DNA of 64,000 nt from Rostrohypoxylon terebratum (lineage: Eukaryota > Ascomycota > Sordariomycetes > Xylariales > Hypoxylaceae), in NCBI GenBank assembly GCA_022497145.1, contig MU385858.1, positions 310,001 through 374,000 of the forward strand. The letters are read 5' to 3'. The notes under the pieces are model-generated. The model was given only the letters and a program-made list of their open reading frames with translations. It was not told where the DNA came from and did no database searches. The position numbers and the translations under genes are program-made. How positions within the stretch are numbered: position 1 is the first letter of the stretch; each line of letters opens with the position of its first letter. Below, piece after piece: positions 12,780-25,700 of this stretch.

Positions 12780-15700
12780 GTCTAGTACTAGATGACAAGC
12801 GGGTGGCCCGTTTCTTTGGTGGCCTCAACAAGGTAAACTATTGGACTCGGGAAGACGCTACATGGCAGCCGAACGCCTCGTAGATCTCGGTCCAGATTGA
12901 GAGACTTAGTACCAGCTTCCAAGGTTCGGTGGCAGGTGGGCTTTCTGGTGGTTCTGGTGGCTCTAAGTGGCTCTGGTGGGGGTAATTCTATCAACTCGAA
13001 AATTTCAGGAGAAGAGTCTCCTTTCCCCCTAGGGTTTTCAGGGTCTTTACTTACGACAAATCTAAACCATGGCGAAACTGGGTAAAGGCGACTTTTTCTT
13101 GTCCGGTCTCCGCGGAGGTTTCTTGTCACGAAGCGCCATATTCTCCCGGCATACGAGAGTCCAGGCGGCGTCTATGCGCTTCATTCTTGTTTGAGACATA
13201 TCGTGTACATGCGGACCGGCAGGTGTGGGCGTTGAAGAAGGTAAGAAAAGGGTAGTAAAAAAAAGATCCGCAGGGCGCTTGTAAAAAGACGGGATGGACG
13301 GGCTCAAACCAATAGCGGGGATCGACCGGAGGATTTCATCCCCCCCTATGATAGGTACTATGTAGGACCTAGGTAGGTAGACTACCGGTACAACGATGGG
13401 CTGTAATAGCTGTACTAATATGTAATAACTGTAATGGGATTGACAGACTGGGCTTAACTTTCCAATATTGACCGAGTTTTATTCTCAGACTTGGCGGGTC
13501 CGAAAAGGGACGCGGGGTTACTACAGATTCTCGAATAGTGTATTATACGTTCGACGACTAATAGGCACCTTAGGTATGTAGGTGTTACGTATGTCTATAG
13601 GTACATACGTACGTACATACATACATACATACATGTATGATAACATACTAGGTAGTCGTATAATATAATGTGGCTACCTATACTTGTTACTAGGTACGAC
13701 CTGATAAAGTGCTGATGAGGCACAATCTCGACAACAGAAGTTTAATAAACCAAAAATGGCCAAGCTACAAGGATCCATGGATGTGGCCGCAGACAGGGCA
13801 GACAAGGCACACGCCGGCATAATGGGCTAACTATCGTAATGCTAGTCTGGTTCCCGGAGAGCGGACGCGATATGAGAGTGTAACTTTATTAATGGGCGCA
13901 TTGACGATGATAATTAGTGTAGCAATTTGATCTATTTACGGTCTTGAATTCATCGACCATACAGGCAACCTACAGGCAGCCAGAAGGCAACCAACGTCAA
14001 CATAGGAGAGGTCGAGTGGTCGAATTAGAGAGCGAAGAAGGGTAGATAACGTGACGGAAGAATTTAACTGGCTCGCAAGCCTTCTAACGTCCAGACCTAT
14101 TCAAGTCGCGGTAAGCGTGTAATATGTAGTTTATTAACCTATCCGCCCGAAGAACGGCTTACGAGGCATCTCGTTGGACAAGCCACAATATAGAGAACCG
14201 TTGTATGACCACATGGCAGACCGAAATCCTAGCAGCCGCATTTCCAGCCACAGAACTCATCGGGTACACGGGTATTAATATGTATTGCATTAGCAGCCCT
14301 ATCTCGAGATGGACTGGACGCTCGATGCAGGTAAGACGGTATGTATACCTAGGACCTATGTAGGTCCTACCTACACCCCCTATACGTCCCCTTATGTCCT
14401 TATGTCCCGTCCCTGCCCATTTACCTAGGTAAGGAAGTAAAGGAAAAATAAAAGGCGCGAGGCAGTCAATGCTGAATGCTACCCCTTTAACCTCCCACGT
14501 AGTAGCGTGTAAATGATAGACGATAGACGATGGACGATGGACGATGGACGATGGACAATAGATGATATGAAATGCATGGTATAATAGTTGCCATGTGCTA
14601 TGCGTTACATGGTAAGGGAACTACCGCAATAGTTATTGCTAGCGGGATGACACCGTCACATTTGGTAACTTTAGACTAAAGATGTATTGATTATGTACAT
14701 GGCTAAATTGCTAGGAAGATCGGGTCCTTCAACTGAGATTTGTGATCTTGTCATCACTTGAGACGAGACGAGGCGAGCCGTAGACCGCATCGAAGCCATG
14801 TTAGGTCAACTTTCAAGCCAGGTCCTGGTGCTGGTACTAGAACTAAGCTTGGTAGCAGGTCACATACCAAGCCCTTTCCGGGATTGCGCAAGGCGGAATG
14901 GTTTGGGAAAAGGTACGAGCTTCCATCTCCTATTAGCCAGTTATTTAGCTGCGACGGGAGGCAGTGAGACGACCCAGACGACCCTGCAGAAATCAGATAG
15001 ACTACTACATAGTACATATTTCATATATTAGTAGTAATACATTGAATACATCGAATACATACTAGCCATATTACTAGGTATCTATTTACACCGCAGTACC
15101 TCCTATATGTATGCAAAGTACACTACCTAGTCGCCGATGGAGCCCGTACCCTTTACCATTTCGGGATCATGCGTTAGCACGCTTACCCGGTTCTATCTAG
15201 CCCGCACATGCCATCAGGTCTGGGTACTGACCAGGTACCGGCCTTGGGTAGGTCTGGGTACAGTAAAAGGAAGAAGAAAAAAAAAAAAAAAAACTAATCC
15301 CAAATTGATATGACCTGGCACATAACCCCACGCCGATCACCGCTGGTCTCGAATCCTTTTCAAGACTGGTGTCTTTAATTTTGAATATGGCTACATAGTA
15401 GCTCTTTTTTTACTACGTATTCTTCACCAAAGTTCCTCTGGGGAAATGAGGCGTTATGTTGATATCCAACGAATAAGGCATTGAAAGCTCGGACGATGTG
15501 ACTGTCGATCCTCGCATCGCATCGCACCATATGTATCATGATCGATAGTCTTTTCTTATCCTTGTTCTGATGTTCGTCATTGCCGTGCAGGGGGAAACAC
15601 GAAATCTCGAGTCTAGAGTCTACACTAGAGTCTAGACAAAGTTGTTGAAAGAAGCAATAACCTCGAGGAGTCCGAGGTTCGAGTAACTGACGACATGACT

Positions 15701-17329
15701 AACGACATAACCAGGCACGGGTAACGGGTAACAATGCCTACCTACCAGCCTACCTAGTAGGTACCCAGACAGCCAGAGTCCCAGACATTTACTTACCCAG
15801 GTACCTACTACTAGGTAGGTAACTAAAGCCTAGCCCTCGAGAGGGACTGAGGACACATGTGCAAGCCGAACACGCACGGTAGTAGCTAAATACCTAAGCA
15901 TTTAAGACATGCGTAAAAATCAGGACATGTCGTCGTCCTTAGTGGCCTTTTCAAGTTTTTTGTTTTATGCCGCCTAACAACCTAACAAAAAAAGGTAATA
16001 GAATAGATAATAATACGATCATGCAAGGCTAAGAATATAAATGGATCGAGGCATGGGATGTTATGTATGTCGTATGTACAAACTTTTCTAATACATATTC
16101 GAATACATACAACCAAATACTGAATGCATGAACTCGGCAGGCCTTCCTTGTCTCCCTCGACCAATCCTTGCTTCGAGCCACGCCCAGCTTAGCTTCCCCG
16201 TGCAGAAATGATCGAAATCCATAAACTGGGTTATGTAGTACCTGCAAGATTTCTGATTTCCCCATGTCGATTGCCAGTTGATTATCTATCAAGATACATT
16301 ATACGTGCCTACAATACGAGGTGAAATGAAATACAATCAAAATCTCGACTTCATCACATCCCTCAATAAGATTCACCCACCTCAGATGCGACAATGATCG
16401 TTGAGCCGCCGCTAAGGAACTGCCGCCGGGTAGGGATGCGGCCAAGTCTCTATGAAGTCCGGTTCCGCACAAGCCTCCCTATCATTCGAACCCATGTTGC
16501 CATGCTACCCTCATGTTTTTCTTTTCTTTTACTACCTAATACTCTGTACTTTATTTCCTTCTTTATTTCACAATCTGCGGCCGTAGATTATCCACCATTG
16601 AAAAGTCAACACTCACGACCTCCATACCGAACAAGCGTGTGTACATAGGTATCTATTGTATATTATGAATATAATGCCATATATTCTTGTGTCTACACTA
16701 AACTTTCCACACCTATGTCATTTCATATTGATGCGTAAGGGTGTACGTTCCAGTGTCCATCCATTTGGCATTATCGAATATTCAGTAAACTCCATCATTT
16801 TTAGCGGTGATTGGCGTGAGGTTGGGCTGGACTGGCAGACTGGGCGCTATATCTGCTAATCTATTTACGAATCTCACGTTCATCTATCACTTTAATAGTA
16901 AACTCCACGAGGTGTTGTCCTTAGCTGCGTACAAAAGGTTCGGGATACTACCTCTTTACGTTATGGCTTCTTACCGGGAGTACTACCCAACCAGCTTTCT
17001 AAGGGTGTGGAATATCTATCATGTAGAGCCTCAACAGAGGGTTAGTAATTGGTCTGATGAGGTACTTCCAATACTTCTAATACTCCCCCTGACCGTCTTC
17101 TTGGTGTGGTCCTGTGGTCCAAACTTGAACATCCCTGGTGTTTTTTCAAGTAAAAGACTGATCTCGAATATTCGGTGATCTTATTGTTCCCTTTTTTACA
17201 TCATCTTCATATAATGCACGTGTAAGATGCTGCTCCTCAATCTATTAAATTGAGCTGAGGCCTGAAGGTGAGGCCTTCTGGAGCGCTGTTCCTCCAATCA
17301 GAACCTTCCTTTGGCCAATAGTTGACTCG
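12780..17329. other. Intergenic region, continuation of the desert
   Basis: No gene is supported. It includes a CATA/CGTA microsatellite near 13602-13634, a 7-bp tandem repeat near 14515-14560, poly-A near 15275-15293 and several AGGT/CCTAGG clusters. The longest frame, 123 residues at 16807-17178, has no recognisable motif and no splice-linked continuation that I could find. Confidence 0.55.
14515..14560. repeat. Tandem repeat, 7-bp unit GACGATG
   Basis: About six copies of GACGATG/GACGATA in a row, decaying at both ends. It is non-coding. Confidence 0.8.
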
Positions 17330-17601
17330 CCAATTGACGCCGGAAGCCGATTTAGTCGTTGTTATTATTGTTGTTTTTTTCCTCAATTCCATTATTTTTT
17401 TTACCTTCCTTTATTGGGGGGGGGGGGGGGGGGGGGGGCGGGCGGGCGGGGGGGGGGGGGCGGGGGGGGCCGGGCGGGGCNNNNNNNNNNCCCCAATTGC
17501 CGCCGGCAGCCGTTTTTGTCGTTGTTTATATTGTTGTTTTTTTCCCCCATTCCCATTTTTTTTTTCACCTCCTTTTTTCCCCCCCCCCCCCCCCCCCCCA
17601 A
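17330..17601. other. Assembly gap (10 N) flanked by duplicated low-quality sequence and homopolymers
   Basis: The ten N lie at 17481-17490. On the left, about 17330-17415 is unique sequence running into a G-homopolymer (17416-17480) broken only by single C bases. On the right, about 17493-17580 repeats the same unique sequence with scattered differences and then runs into a C-homopolymer. Two error-laden versions of one locus placed either side of a gap is the simplest reading, so the homopolymers and the second copy are probably not genomic. Open frames rich in Gly or Pro across it are artefacts. Confidence 0.85.
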
Positions 17602-20129
17602 TACGTGGGTCCTCTGTCATCAACAGCTTACAAGCAAAACATGACTATCTACCTACCTACCTACCTATCTGCCCAAAAACTACTTACAGCAGCGGGTTCG
17701 ACCAGCATCCACCGAAATCCACCTTGTTCATGGCGACATTCATAACATAGAAACTTCTCAATAGAGCCACTCAGCGTTCCTTGCAGTATATTGAAAGTTA
17801 CGTGCATGCCAGCTCACATACCTACTACCTACGCAAGGACGCATAACCGGGCATTTTCTTAAACTGCTTGTCTTGCATCCCGTTCCCACCACCCCTCTCC
17901 AGGAGTGGTTTATGTACCGTTCGTTTCCCCTTATTAGCTGGAGGTACCATGTGAGGTCAGAGACAGTGGTGGCAGCCACCAGGTCGGCCTCAGAGCCTTG
18001 GACCGGCAATCAGAACATGCACCCCCCCCCCCTTCTCTCTAAAAGCCGTTGAACAATACACACCCCTACGTAACTCTGGACACCTGCCCCCTTCGTCTCC
18101 TAGTCCCTCGAATCTCGATAAACCCTAGCCAATTAAAGACTCATGTTTTAAAAGTCTTGTCTCATTATTCCCGCTGCGCATTTCTTAGCAATCTCTGAGC
18201 GCTCAGACGTAGTCACATCATGGCACTCACGCGGGGAATTCTCAGATCGCCAGGGGAAAATAAAAGAGGTCCAAGGTCCAAAGCCAAAGGTCCCATAGCG
18301 GGCCAGGGGAGATAGGAAAATCACATATTCAACGATGATTGTATTGCATGGCAAGCGAGGTTATGGTATGCGTTATAGTATTATTGTGGGATATTAAGCA
18401 GATGAGGGCATAGGGGATTTCGCTCATCACTATTGCCATGTAGGTACCTGCTAGCTAGGCTGGCAGGCTGGCTGGACTGGTAGAGCGCCACTACATTGCT
18501 ACATAGTACTACACAAGTAGGTACCTACATGCCTTACTGTCTTTCTTCTCCGTTACCCTTGAAAATCCCTGATCAATGATTAGCAGCCAATGCTTCCCCG
18601 TTGAAGGCCAGGGTCTACCCTGACAGCTCCGCAGCGCCCATGGGACCCCTGGGAAGAGCTAGGATTCTACCATCATGGCCACCATGTCAAAAAGAGGTCC
18701 ACTCTCTATCTAGCACTACTACCCATCCTCATCCTTACTCTCAGCACATTTATTAGCCGGCTAGACTAAAACTAGTACTTCCTGTACGTCTAGTGTGCTT
18801 TCTGCTTTCTGCTGTGTGCTGTGCTCTCTCTCCTCGCCCATTGCTGTGTTGTTCCGTTGTTCCTTAGACAACATAACCCATAATCCATACTCTTTATTAT
18901 TAGCCTCTTGCATGCTACATGCTACTTGCTACTCGCCTTGTCGTCACATCAACATCAACCATGCTCCAGGGATCTCTTCAGACTGTCTCTTTGCTACCCT
19001 CTGTCTTTCCCCATGCCCACTCCCTGTCGTAATAGTAGTAGTAGACCCCCCCAGTCACTCTGCCCAGCCTAGCAGCGCTCGTGCCAGCGCATTCTCAGTG
19101 CTCATCAACGAAGAACCGCCAAGCAGACCTGGCGCGTGTGCAGCAAGTGGCCTAAGTACTTTCGTATGGCGCCCCAAAAGAGCTTGTACCCTGGTTCGTA
19201 CCTAAATTGTCCCAATCTCTAATATTAAAGTCGCACAAAAGCCTCCCGCGACCTTATCCAGACCCAAAAGTTGTCGAGCTTCTCCATCTTGAGTCGACAA
19301 GTCGGCATCATCTAGCTCTTGCCCGACGCAGCTACCGCCGCTGGCACGTTGCTCTTCCCAGGCCTCCAAGACCCAAGAGCTATCTGACGGTGCTACAAGG
19401 AGAGTGTCGTGTGTCTTGTGCTGCAGCTCCCCGTCATCCCATCTCCTAGGTTTCCACCAACTCCGCCGCGCGCCGTATCACTGGATTCCTAACCTTGACT
19501 GAGCCAGTCTCACAGACGATTTTGCTTGTCCAACCTGTCTTTGAACTCTCGCCATCGAAGTCAGGCAAGACTGAGGTCTTATTCTTAACACTTAGTCCCT
19601 TCTCCTCTCTCTCGATCTGCCTTGGGCCATATAACTTTCTAGCAACAAATAAACCACCCGCGGAACTGGGAAAAAAGTTTGATAATTACTCTTCGAATTT
19701 TCAAGAAAGAAAAAGATTTCAAGTCTGGATTGCGCTCGCGGATCTGAAGAAAAGCGCTGCTTACCAATCTGTGCGGTCTATAGTCTGAACGATCTCAAGC
19801 CTAGTCTCTCAACTACCGAATCGGCCAGGGCATGCTATTCCTTTAGGATCCAAAACCCAAATCTCTAACGGTGTAGCCGTACTCCTAACTAGAGCATCAG
19901 GCGGCCGCTGAGAAGGAGAAGAAAACGTTAGGGGCTCACGGTCCTATCGTGTATCCTTCTCTAGGCTGCATCCATGCAAACCCTTACTTATCGTGCTGAG
20001 CAGTTGAACTTCCCGCTCGGCCATCGCCGAGGTGTATCGAATCTGGCGAACTTCGCTCTAGACCTGTCCTGGGCCAGAGCAGAGACGGATTGTGCTCTCG
20101 GTAGCACAAGGGCGTATCCCTCTCCGCCC
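17602..20129. other. Intergenic region and probable long leader of the Zn2Cys6-PAS gene
   Basis: No gene is supported. From about 18.8 kb the plus strand becomes rich in CT blocks, as is common in promoters and 5' leaders of fungal regulatory genes. An in-frame ATG at 19974 lies upstream of the start I prefer for the next gene, and several short upstream frames precede it, so a long leader with uORFs is possible. Confidence 0.5.
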
Positions 20130-22743
20130 ATGTCAGGGTCTCCACCACCACTCCCGCCCAAGCCAAACCCAGAGGTCGGTGATCGAGGTCAGGGAGGCTA
20201 TCAGCCGGTTAGCCATGATGCGTATCGACCAAGCTCGACAGTTCCAGGAGGCGAGTATCGAGCACCAGCCCCACAACCACCATTGTTACCACCAACTACT
20301 AGCGCTCCGAGAGCTTATCCCCTAGACGGACCGGATCGGATGCCATATCCAACCTTTCATCGGCCAGACGAAACGATGGGACGACCAATGTCCTACACCC
20401 AGCCGTTACCAGGCCCGATGGCTCCTCAGCCTCAGTATCCGCTTCCGCCCGTAGTAGGACCTAGCCTTGGGCCGTCACCTTACGCAATGCCAGGAAACCC
20501 TCCAGGCGCCGAAAATCAGCCCTTTACTTCTCCCAAGTCCCAGAGGAAAACCAAGGGCCATGTGGCTTCGGCATGTGTGCCCTGCAAAAGAGCGCATCTA
20601 AGGTACTACCACAATTTTGGTTCCCTCCTCCCTAGCACATTCCCTGATGCTAACATTTCTTAGATGTGATGGTACGTATCCCATTCCGATTTTTTCTTCA
20701 TTATTTCCCATTGCATGCTGTGTCCATGGATGTTCTTGAAGGCTGTCACGAATGGCAAAGAATCCGCGAGGAAACGAGTTCTCTTAGCCTAAGATTCAGT
20801 CGATGTCAACCAGAAGACGTTTTCCGGATGACAAAGCACAAAAATTGCATGGCTTTTCGAAATCAAAGCGATAGTTATGGACAACGTCGAAAGGAAATCC
20901 AATTGGAAAGGAGACGATCCTTGGAAACTTGGAAACTTGGAAGCTTCAAGAATTAGAGGCCTTCTAATTTCCAGTGTAACCACCAAAGTTCAGAGAAAGT
21001 GTCAGGAACGAACCACTTTCAGGGATTGTCTGGGCCTCAGCAGGAGCTTGCTTCCAAGTGAATGGCGACTTTTCAAGCACCGGCGGTGCTGAATACGGGG
21101 TAGGACGGGGCAAGAACGATGCAGACGATTGTTACCACGGTGTGCATTCGGATCCATCCATGGATGTGGCACAAACAAACTTTGAAGCTAGAGACAAGAC
21201 CGAACCTGGAAGTTGCCACAAGCGCCACAAGCACACGACGTTGAGAAAAGATGGAGAAGTCGCGGTCTTTGTTCTTACCAGACATCCTGCGATTGACTTC
21301 CAAGCTTCCAAGGTTAACCACGTGCCTCCCACTTAATTCGGGACTCGAAACTCGGAAAACGTCACCAATACCTTGGGAGAACAACTCCCATACTCCGAGC
21401 TGATTCCATCGAAAACCTGGACCTTCTGACTTTTTTTCCCCCCTTCTTCCCGTTTTTATGTATACTCGCGTCTCGTAGAATTGTTGTATAAAGCTGACAA
21501 TTTGGTACGAATAGCCCAGCGGCCCTGTTCCCGGTGCTTGAGCAATGGCAAGGAAGATTCCTGCGTTGACGTTCAACATAAAAAGCGCGGACGACCTCGA
21601 TTACGCGATGATAACCAGCCGCGATTTGATGCTGGGGCGAGATTCCCTCATCCTGCCGATCCTTCGCTGCGACGACCGGTCTCCCTCTACTCACCCATCA
21701 GCGCAGTTTCCGCCTCCTCATACGATGACCCTCTTCGAAGAAGCCATTCCTACAGGGTCTTAAAATCCCAGCCGAGCGATAACATCGCACCTAGATTCAT
21801 TGAACGTGGATCAGCTGCAGATGCAAACATATACCCCGCCCCCCTCTCTATACCTACTCGTGCACCTGAACCAGTAGCATTCCTGACCATGGATTTGGAG
21901 ATATTAAAGGCATCGAGCACGTTTGTTGATGCGGTGAATTCCCGGACATTCTTGGGTCGAAGAATGGTCGAGGTTGTCAGTCCCAATGAGCGCGACCGGG
22001 TTATCGCGCTTCAAAGGTCCTTACAGGATGAGCAAGTGAGAAAGGAACCAAATTATCTTCCACCGATTTTTGGAAAGCAGGAGGCCGAGAGAGTAATACA
22101 TTCCTTGCCCTTTAGCGCTGAATCGATATCGAAGTTTCAGCTAGACCGCCAGGACTTCTTCACTTTCATTTCCGGAGACGGACAGCCACGACCGTTTCCC
22201 ATTCGTATCGGTCTCGCCAAGGAAGATTCGATATATTTCATAGTCTTGCTTTTGAGTCGCTCGGCCCAGCCATTTCCACACCCTTCGCCCTCTCCTCATG
22301 CTCGAGAGTTTTCGTATTCGTTCCAACCCCAGCCTCAACCCTACGCTACTCAGTTGACCCCCGTTTCAGGCTCGTTCGATCCTGGGCGGCCACGATTCGG
22401 GGAATCATCTCGTGAGGGAGGCTATACGCCACGGCAACCACCAACGCCCGCACCTCTAGCTTCAGGCCTCACCCCTGGCGTGAGCCCGAATATTCCCTCT
22501 TATTCTGCTGCTGGGCCAGTGCGGATAGAGCCTCAGCCTGGTCCGTCTCATCATATCCCGAGGAGCGAGCTTTCCATGGCTAGACCGCCTCAGCAAGTGG
22601 AATACCAATTGCCTCCTATCCGTGGACCGGGACAGCCTGGTCCCCCTGGAGAAGCGTCCGGTTGGCCGCGGGATGATCGATCAGGTCGTGTCGACATCGG
22701 TGGATTAATAGAGAAGCCCGACCCTTCAAGGCGGGGGCGGTAG
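20130..22743 (+). CDS. Zn2Cys6 transcription factor with C-terminal PAS-like domain
   Basis: This is a probable nuclear DNA-binding regulator. Exons are 20130-20602, 20664-20671 (8 nt) and 21515-22743, giving 569 residues. The N-terminus is Pro-rich (MSGSPPPLPPKPNPE). The zinc cluster at residues 149-177 reads CX2CX6CX5CX2CX8C and is followed by a basic HKKRGRPR stretch. It is complete only if the 8-nt exon is included, which supplies the third cysteine (RCD). Residues ~280-408 look like a PAS sensor domain, and the tail is Pro/Gln-rich. A zinc cluster plus PAS resembles the yeast Cwt1 type, but I do not assign orthology. Intron 2 (843 nt) is very long for a fungus. An in-frame ATG at 19974 would add 52 residues without family features and in weak context, so I prefer 20130. 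The target is unknown. Confidence 0.88.
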
Positions 22744-25700
22744 CGGTCGATCGACATTGGAAGAATAATGAAAGTCCATGGCTATGGGCTAGTTCAACTT
22801 TTCCTCGCGGGTTAGCCGTTCTCGGCATCTTCTCACAAGGATAATGTTTCATACCTCGCATCATTCATACTCGAATTGTAAAATATACCCATATCGCGCA
22901 TCCGTCGTTTTCAGTCGCGCAGGATACCATGTACAACATAATGCATCTTTCCATCTACATATCTTACTCCCGCCATTATACAGCTTCTGCTTTCCCAGGG
23001 CTGTTTTAATATTAGCATGATTCCGTGGACCGTTTTCGCTGCCTCGGTATGGCCATCTAGACTTAGATAGGCTGCCTATCATTCGTCGACATTTTCGTCT
23101 TGGTCAGGAGAGACTAGGCCAGGCCATCGTATTGTCAGTTGCATTGTCGGGTTTCTTTTTCGAACACGGCGCTTGCGGCTCTTATTTCGCCACAAACCGG
23201 GAGCTTGTGCTACGCCGGGAGGCGACAGAACAGGGGAAGGAGAGGAGAGGAGATAGCAAGATCATAATGATAGGAGTCGTTCATTCGGAAGGTCCATTGC
23301 GTCTTTCATGTACCATATATTAAGTCGAACTTTTTTGGGTGGTGTTTTTGTGACGTGAAAAGGGGGGGGAGCTGTGGTCCGGTGACAAGGCCTGAAAGTA
23401 CCCAGCTTAGCCGCGCCCAACTATATGATGGCAAACTCGTTGTACCAGACAACAAACGGGCGGGGTCTTTCGATTTCGGGGTCTCTCGCTGTCAGATTTT
23501 CCAATCCTGTGTATATTTTCCACATTTCGATCTCCGTCTTCTCTCGTACCTGGCCACCGGCATTGACCAAGACGAGAGAAGAAGAACAACTTTGAGGGCG
23601 AGATCATGTAATAAGATAATAGTCGTGAGAAATGAATCCTGTATAGGTAGTAAAAGGAGCTAAGAGGCGAAGAGGATCACACACAGAACGTGTAGGTTAA
23701 CTATGTGACCAAACACGAATAGGTGTGGTGGAGGAGAGCAGAGTAAAAAAAGGTAGAATTCACTGAATTAGGGATGGATATAGGATATATCAATGAAACG
23801 AAACACTTGCTGACAGGGCATCGAAAGGAAATTTGGGTCCAGAAAATGAAACAAGCGCGAGAAAACAAGAAACAACATGGTTTACCGCGACCATCAGAAT
23901 TTTTGGGCTTCGGGAATCCATCCCATCCATCAGATCCATCCAAACTTGACAATACAACCCGGGAAGCGAGCTTATAATCCGCCTCAACTAACCCTAAGGA
24001 TTCGGCCCGTGCTACCATTCGACCCCCGTCCACCACTCTCGATCTTTTTCTCTGCCGTGTTCTTACTATAAATCTACAATTATGTTGTCAGGTTAGGCGT
24101 AAGCGTCGACCAGTAAGAGATTAGTGCTGGGTCAGTTGCTAGGTTCTTTACGGTCGTTTGATATGATAATATGATATTGAGGTCTATAATATAGTTGTCT
24201 CGTACCGGGAAGATTTGTTTCATTTCCGGGAATTACGACAGTACACATCAACAAAGCACCATTCGAGAAGACACAAACGCCCATCAGTCACACCTCTAAG
24301 CTTCTCTCATCCACACAAAAGGAGAATAAAATCCCACGGGACGGAGTCACCGCCTACATACATACAAACGCACACCGCACACATGAGATACTCGCAGACT
24401 TGTTACGCATCCGGGCAAATGAGCCAATGCTCACTCCGAACCGCTGTCGCTCAAGAGGCTCTTCCCCTCTTTTTCTTACCATGCTGACCTGGGTATTCCT
24501 TGCTGGAGGTCTTGATCTTCCTGGCTCCGATCTTCTCGCACACACAATACATTGCCGTTACCGTGACAGGCCTTGCAAGCTTGCATCTTGCATCACACCG
24601 CAAGATAAACACAAGGAATTAAAAAAACCGATGCACGTACCACGCCGTGGAGAGCCCCAGCAGTCCCCAGGGCTGTGCAGGACAAGCTTAACCTTGACGT
24701 GCGACTCAGTGCCGCGGTTGGCTCGCTAGGGCTTCGCCAGACACCTTGCCATCAACCGGTCCAGGCGCCGAGCGCTAAGAGGTTATGTGCCAATGTGCTA
24801 GTTCAATGTCATGTGTGGGCTTCTTTGCATCTCAGAGCCATGTGAGAGTAAGCCGCAGTTGAGATTGCCTACATTCGCCTACATTGACCTACGGGTCTTG
24901 CTCACGTACAGACATACTACATACATGAGATTATCTGCGTGCAGGGGTGGTTCAGTGGGCAAAATTGTCCGAGCCGTTGCAGCGTACGCGCAGTGTTACA
25001 GGAGGAGTGCCGTACCGTACGAGCTCCACGAATGCAGCGTCGAGCACGGGCAGAGTGGTAGCGTCTAATAAGCTAGCGCTAGCGAGAGAAAGGGAGGGGG
25101 GGAGGGACGAAATAAAAAGCCCCGACTGGTCGAGAGTCTTCCTTATTTTCCTTGAAAATCCCCAGTTTAGAGCGATGATGCTTGTCATTGCGGAAACGAT
25201 CACTCACACACGACAAACCACACCGCACACCAACACCCATGTTTGTTGGCCCGTGAAGCCGGGCACGGAATTTCTGGGTTAGTAAGGAATCCTTCCAGCC
25301 CAAAAGTGACACATCGCGCATGCCTCGAGATACTATCTGTAAGGGAAAAAATATTCGTCACACATATATCTCGTCGCTTTTGTCATTTCGGCTTTCCTTT
25401 TTAGACGTGGCTTGAGGCTTAGCCAAACAGAGATTGAGCTTATTAGTACAAAAGCAATATATCTACGCTACGTGAAGCTCCAAGGAAACCATCTTGATCT
25501 CCCCATTCCGACCTAGGCAGGTGGCCATCAAGCTATACAAAAAATGGAATGAGTGGCTTCGTCGTTGATATTAGCAATCCGGAATACGAAATGAAGCTTC
25601 GTAGCCTCGTCCTGATGCGAGATAAAGATTCCTACCGTCGCAATGTGGTGCGGGACATGACCCGGTTCTAGGCCAAGCCACTCGACATCGGTCTATGTAA

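Noticed and set aside
17322..17750. Gly-rich and Pro-rich open frames across the gap
   Set aside because: They are translations of homopolymers and N bases at an assembly gap, not genes.
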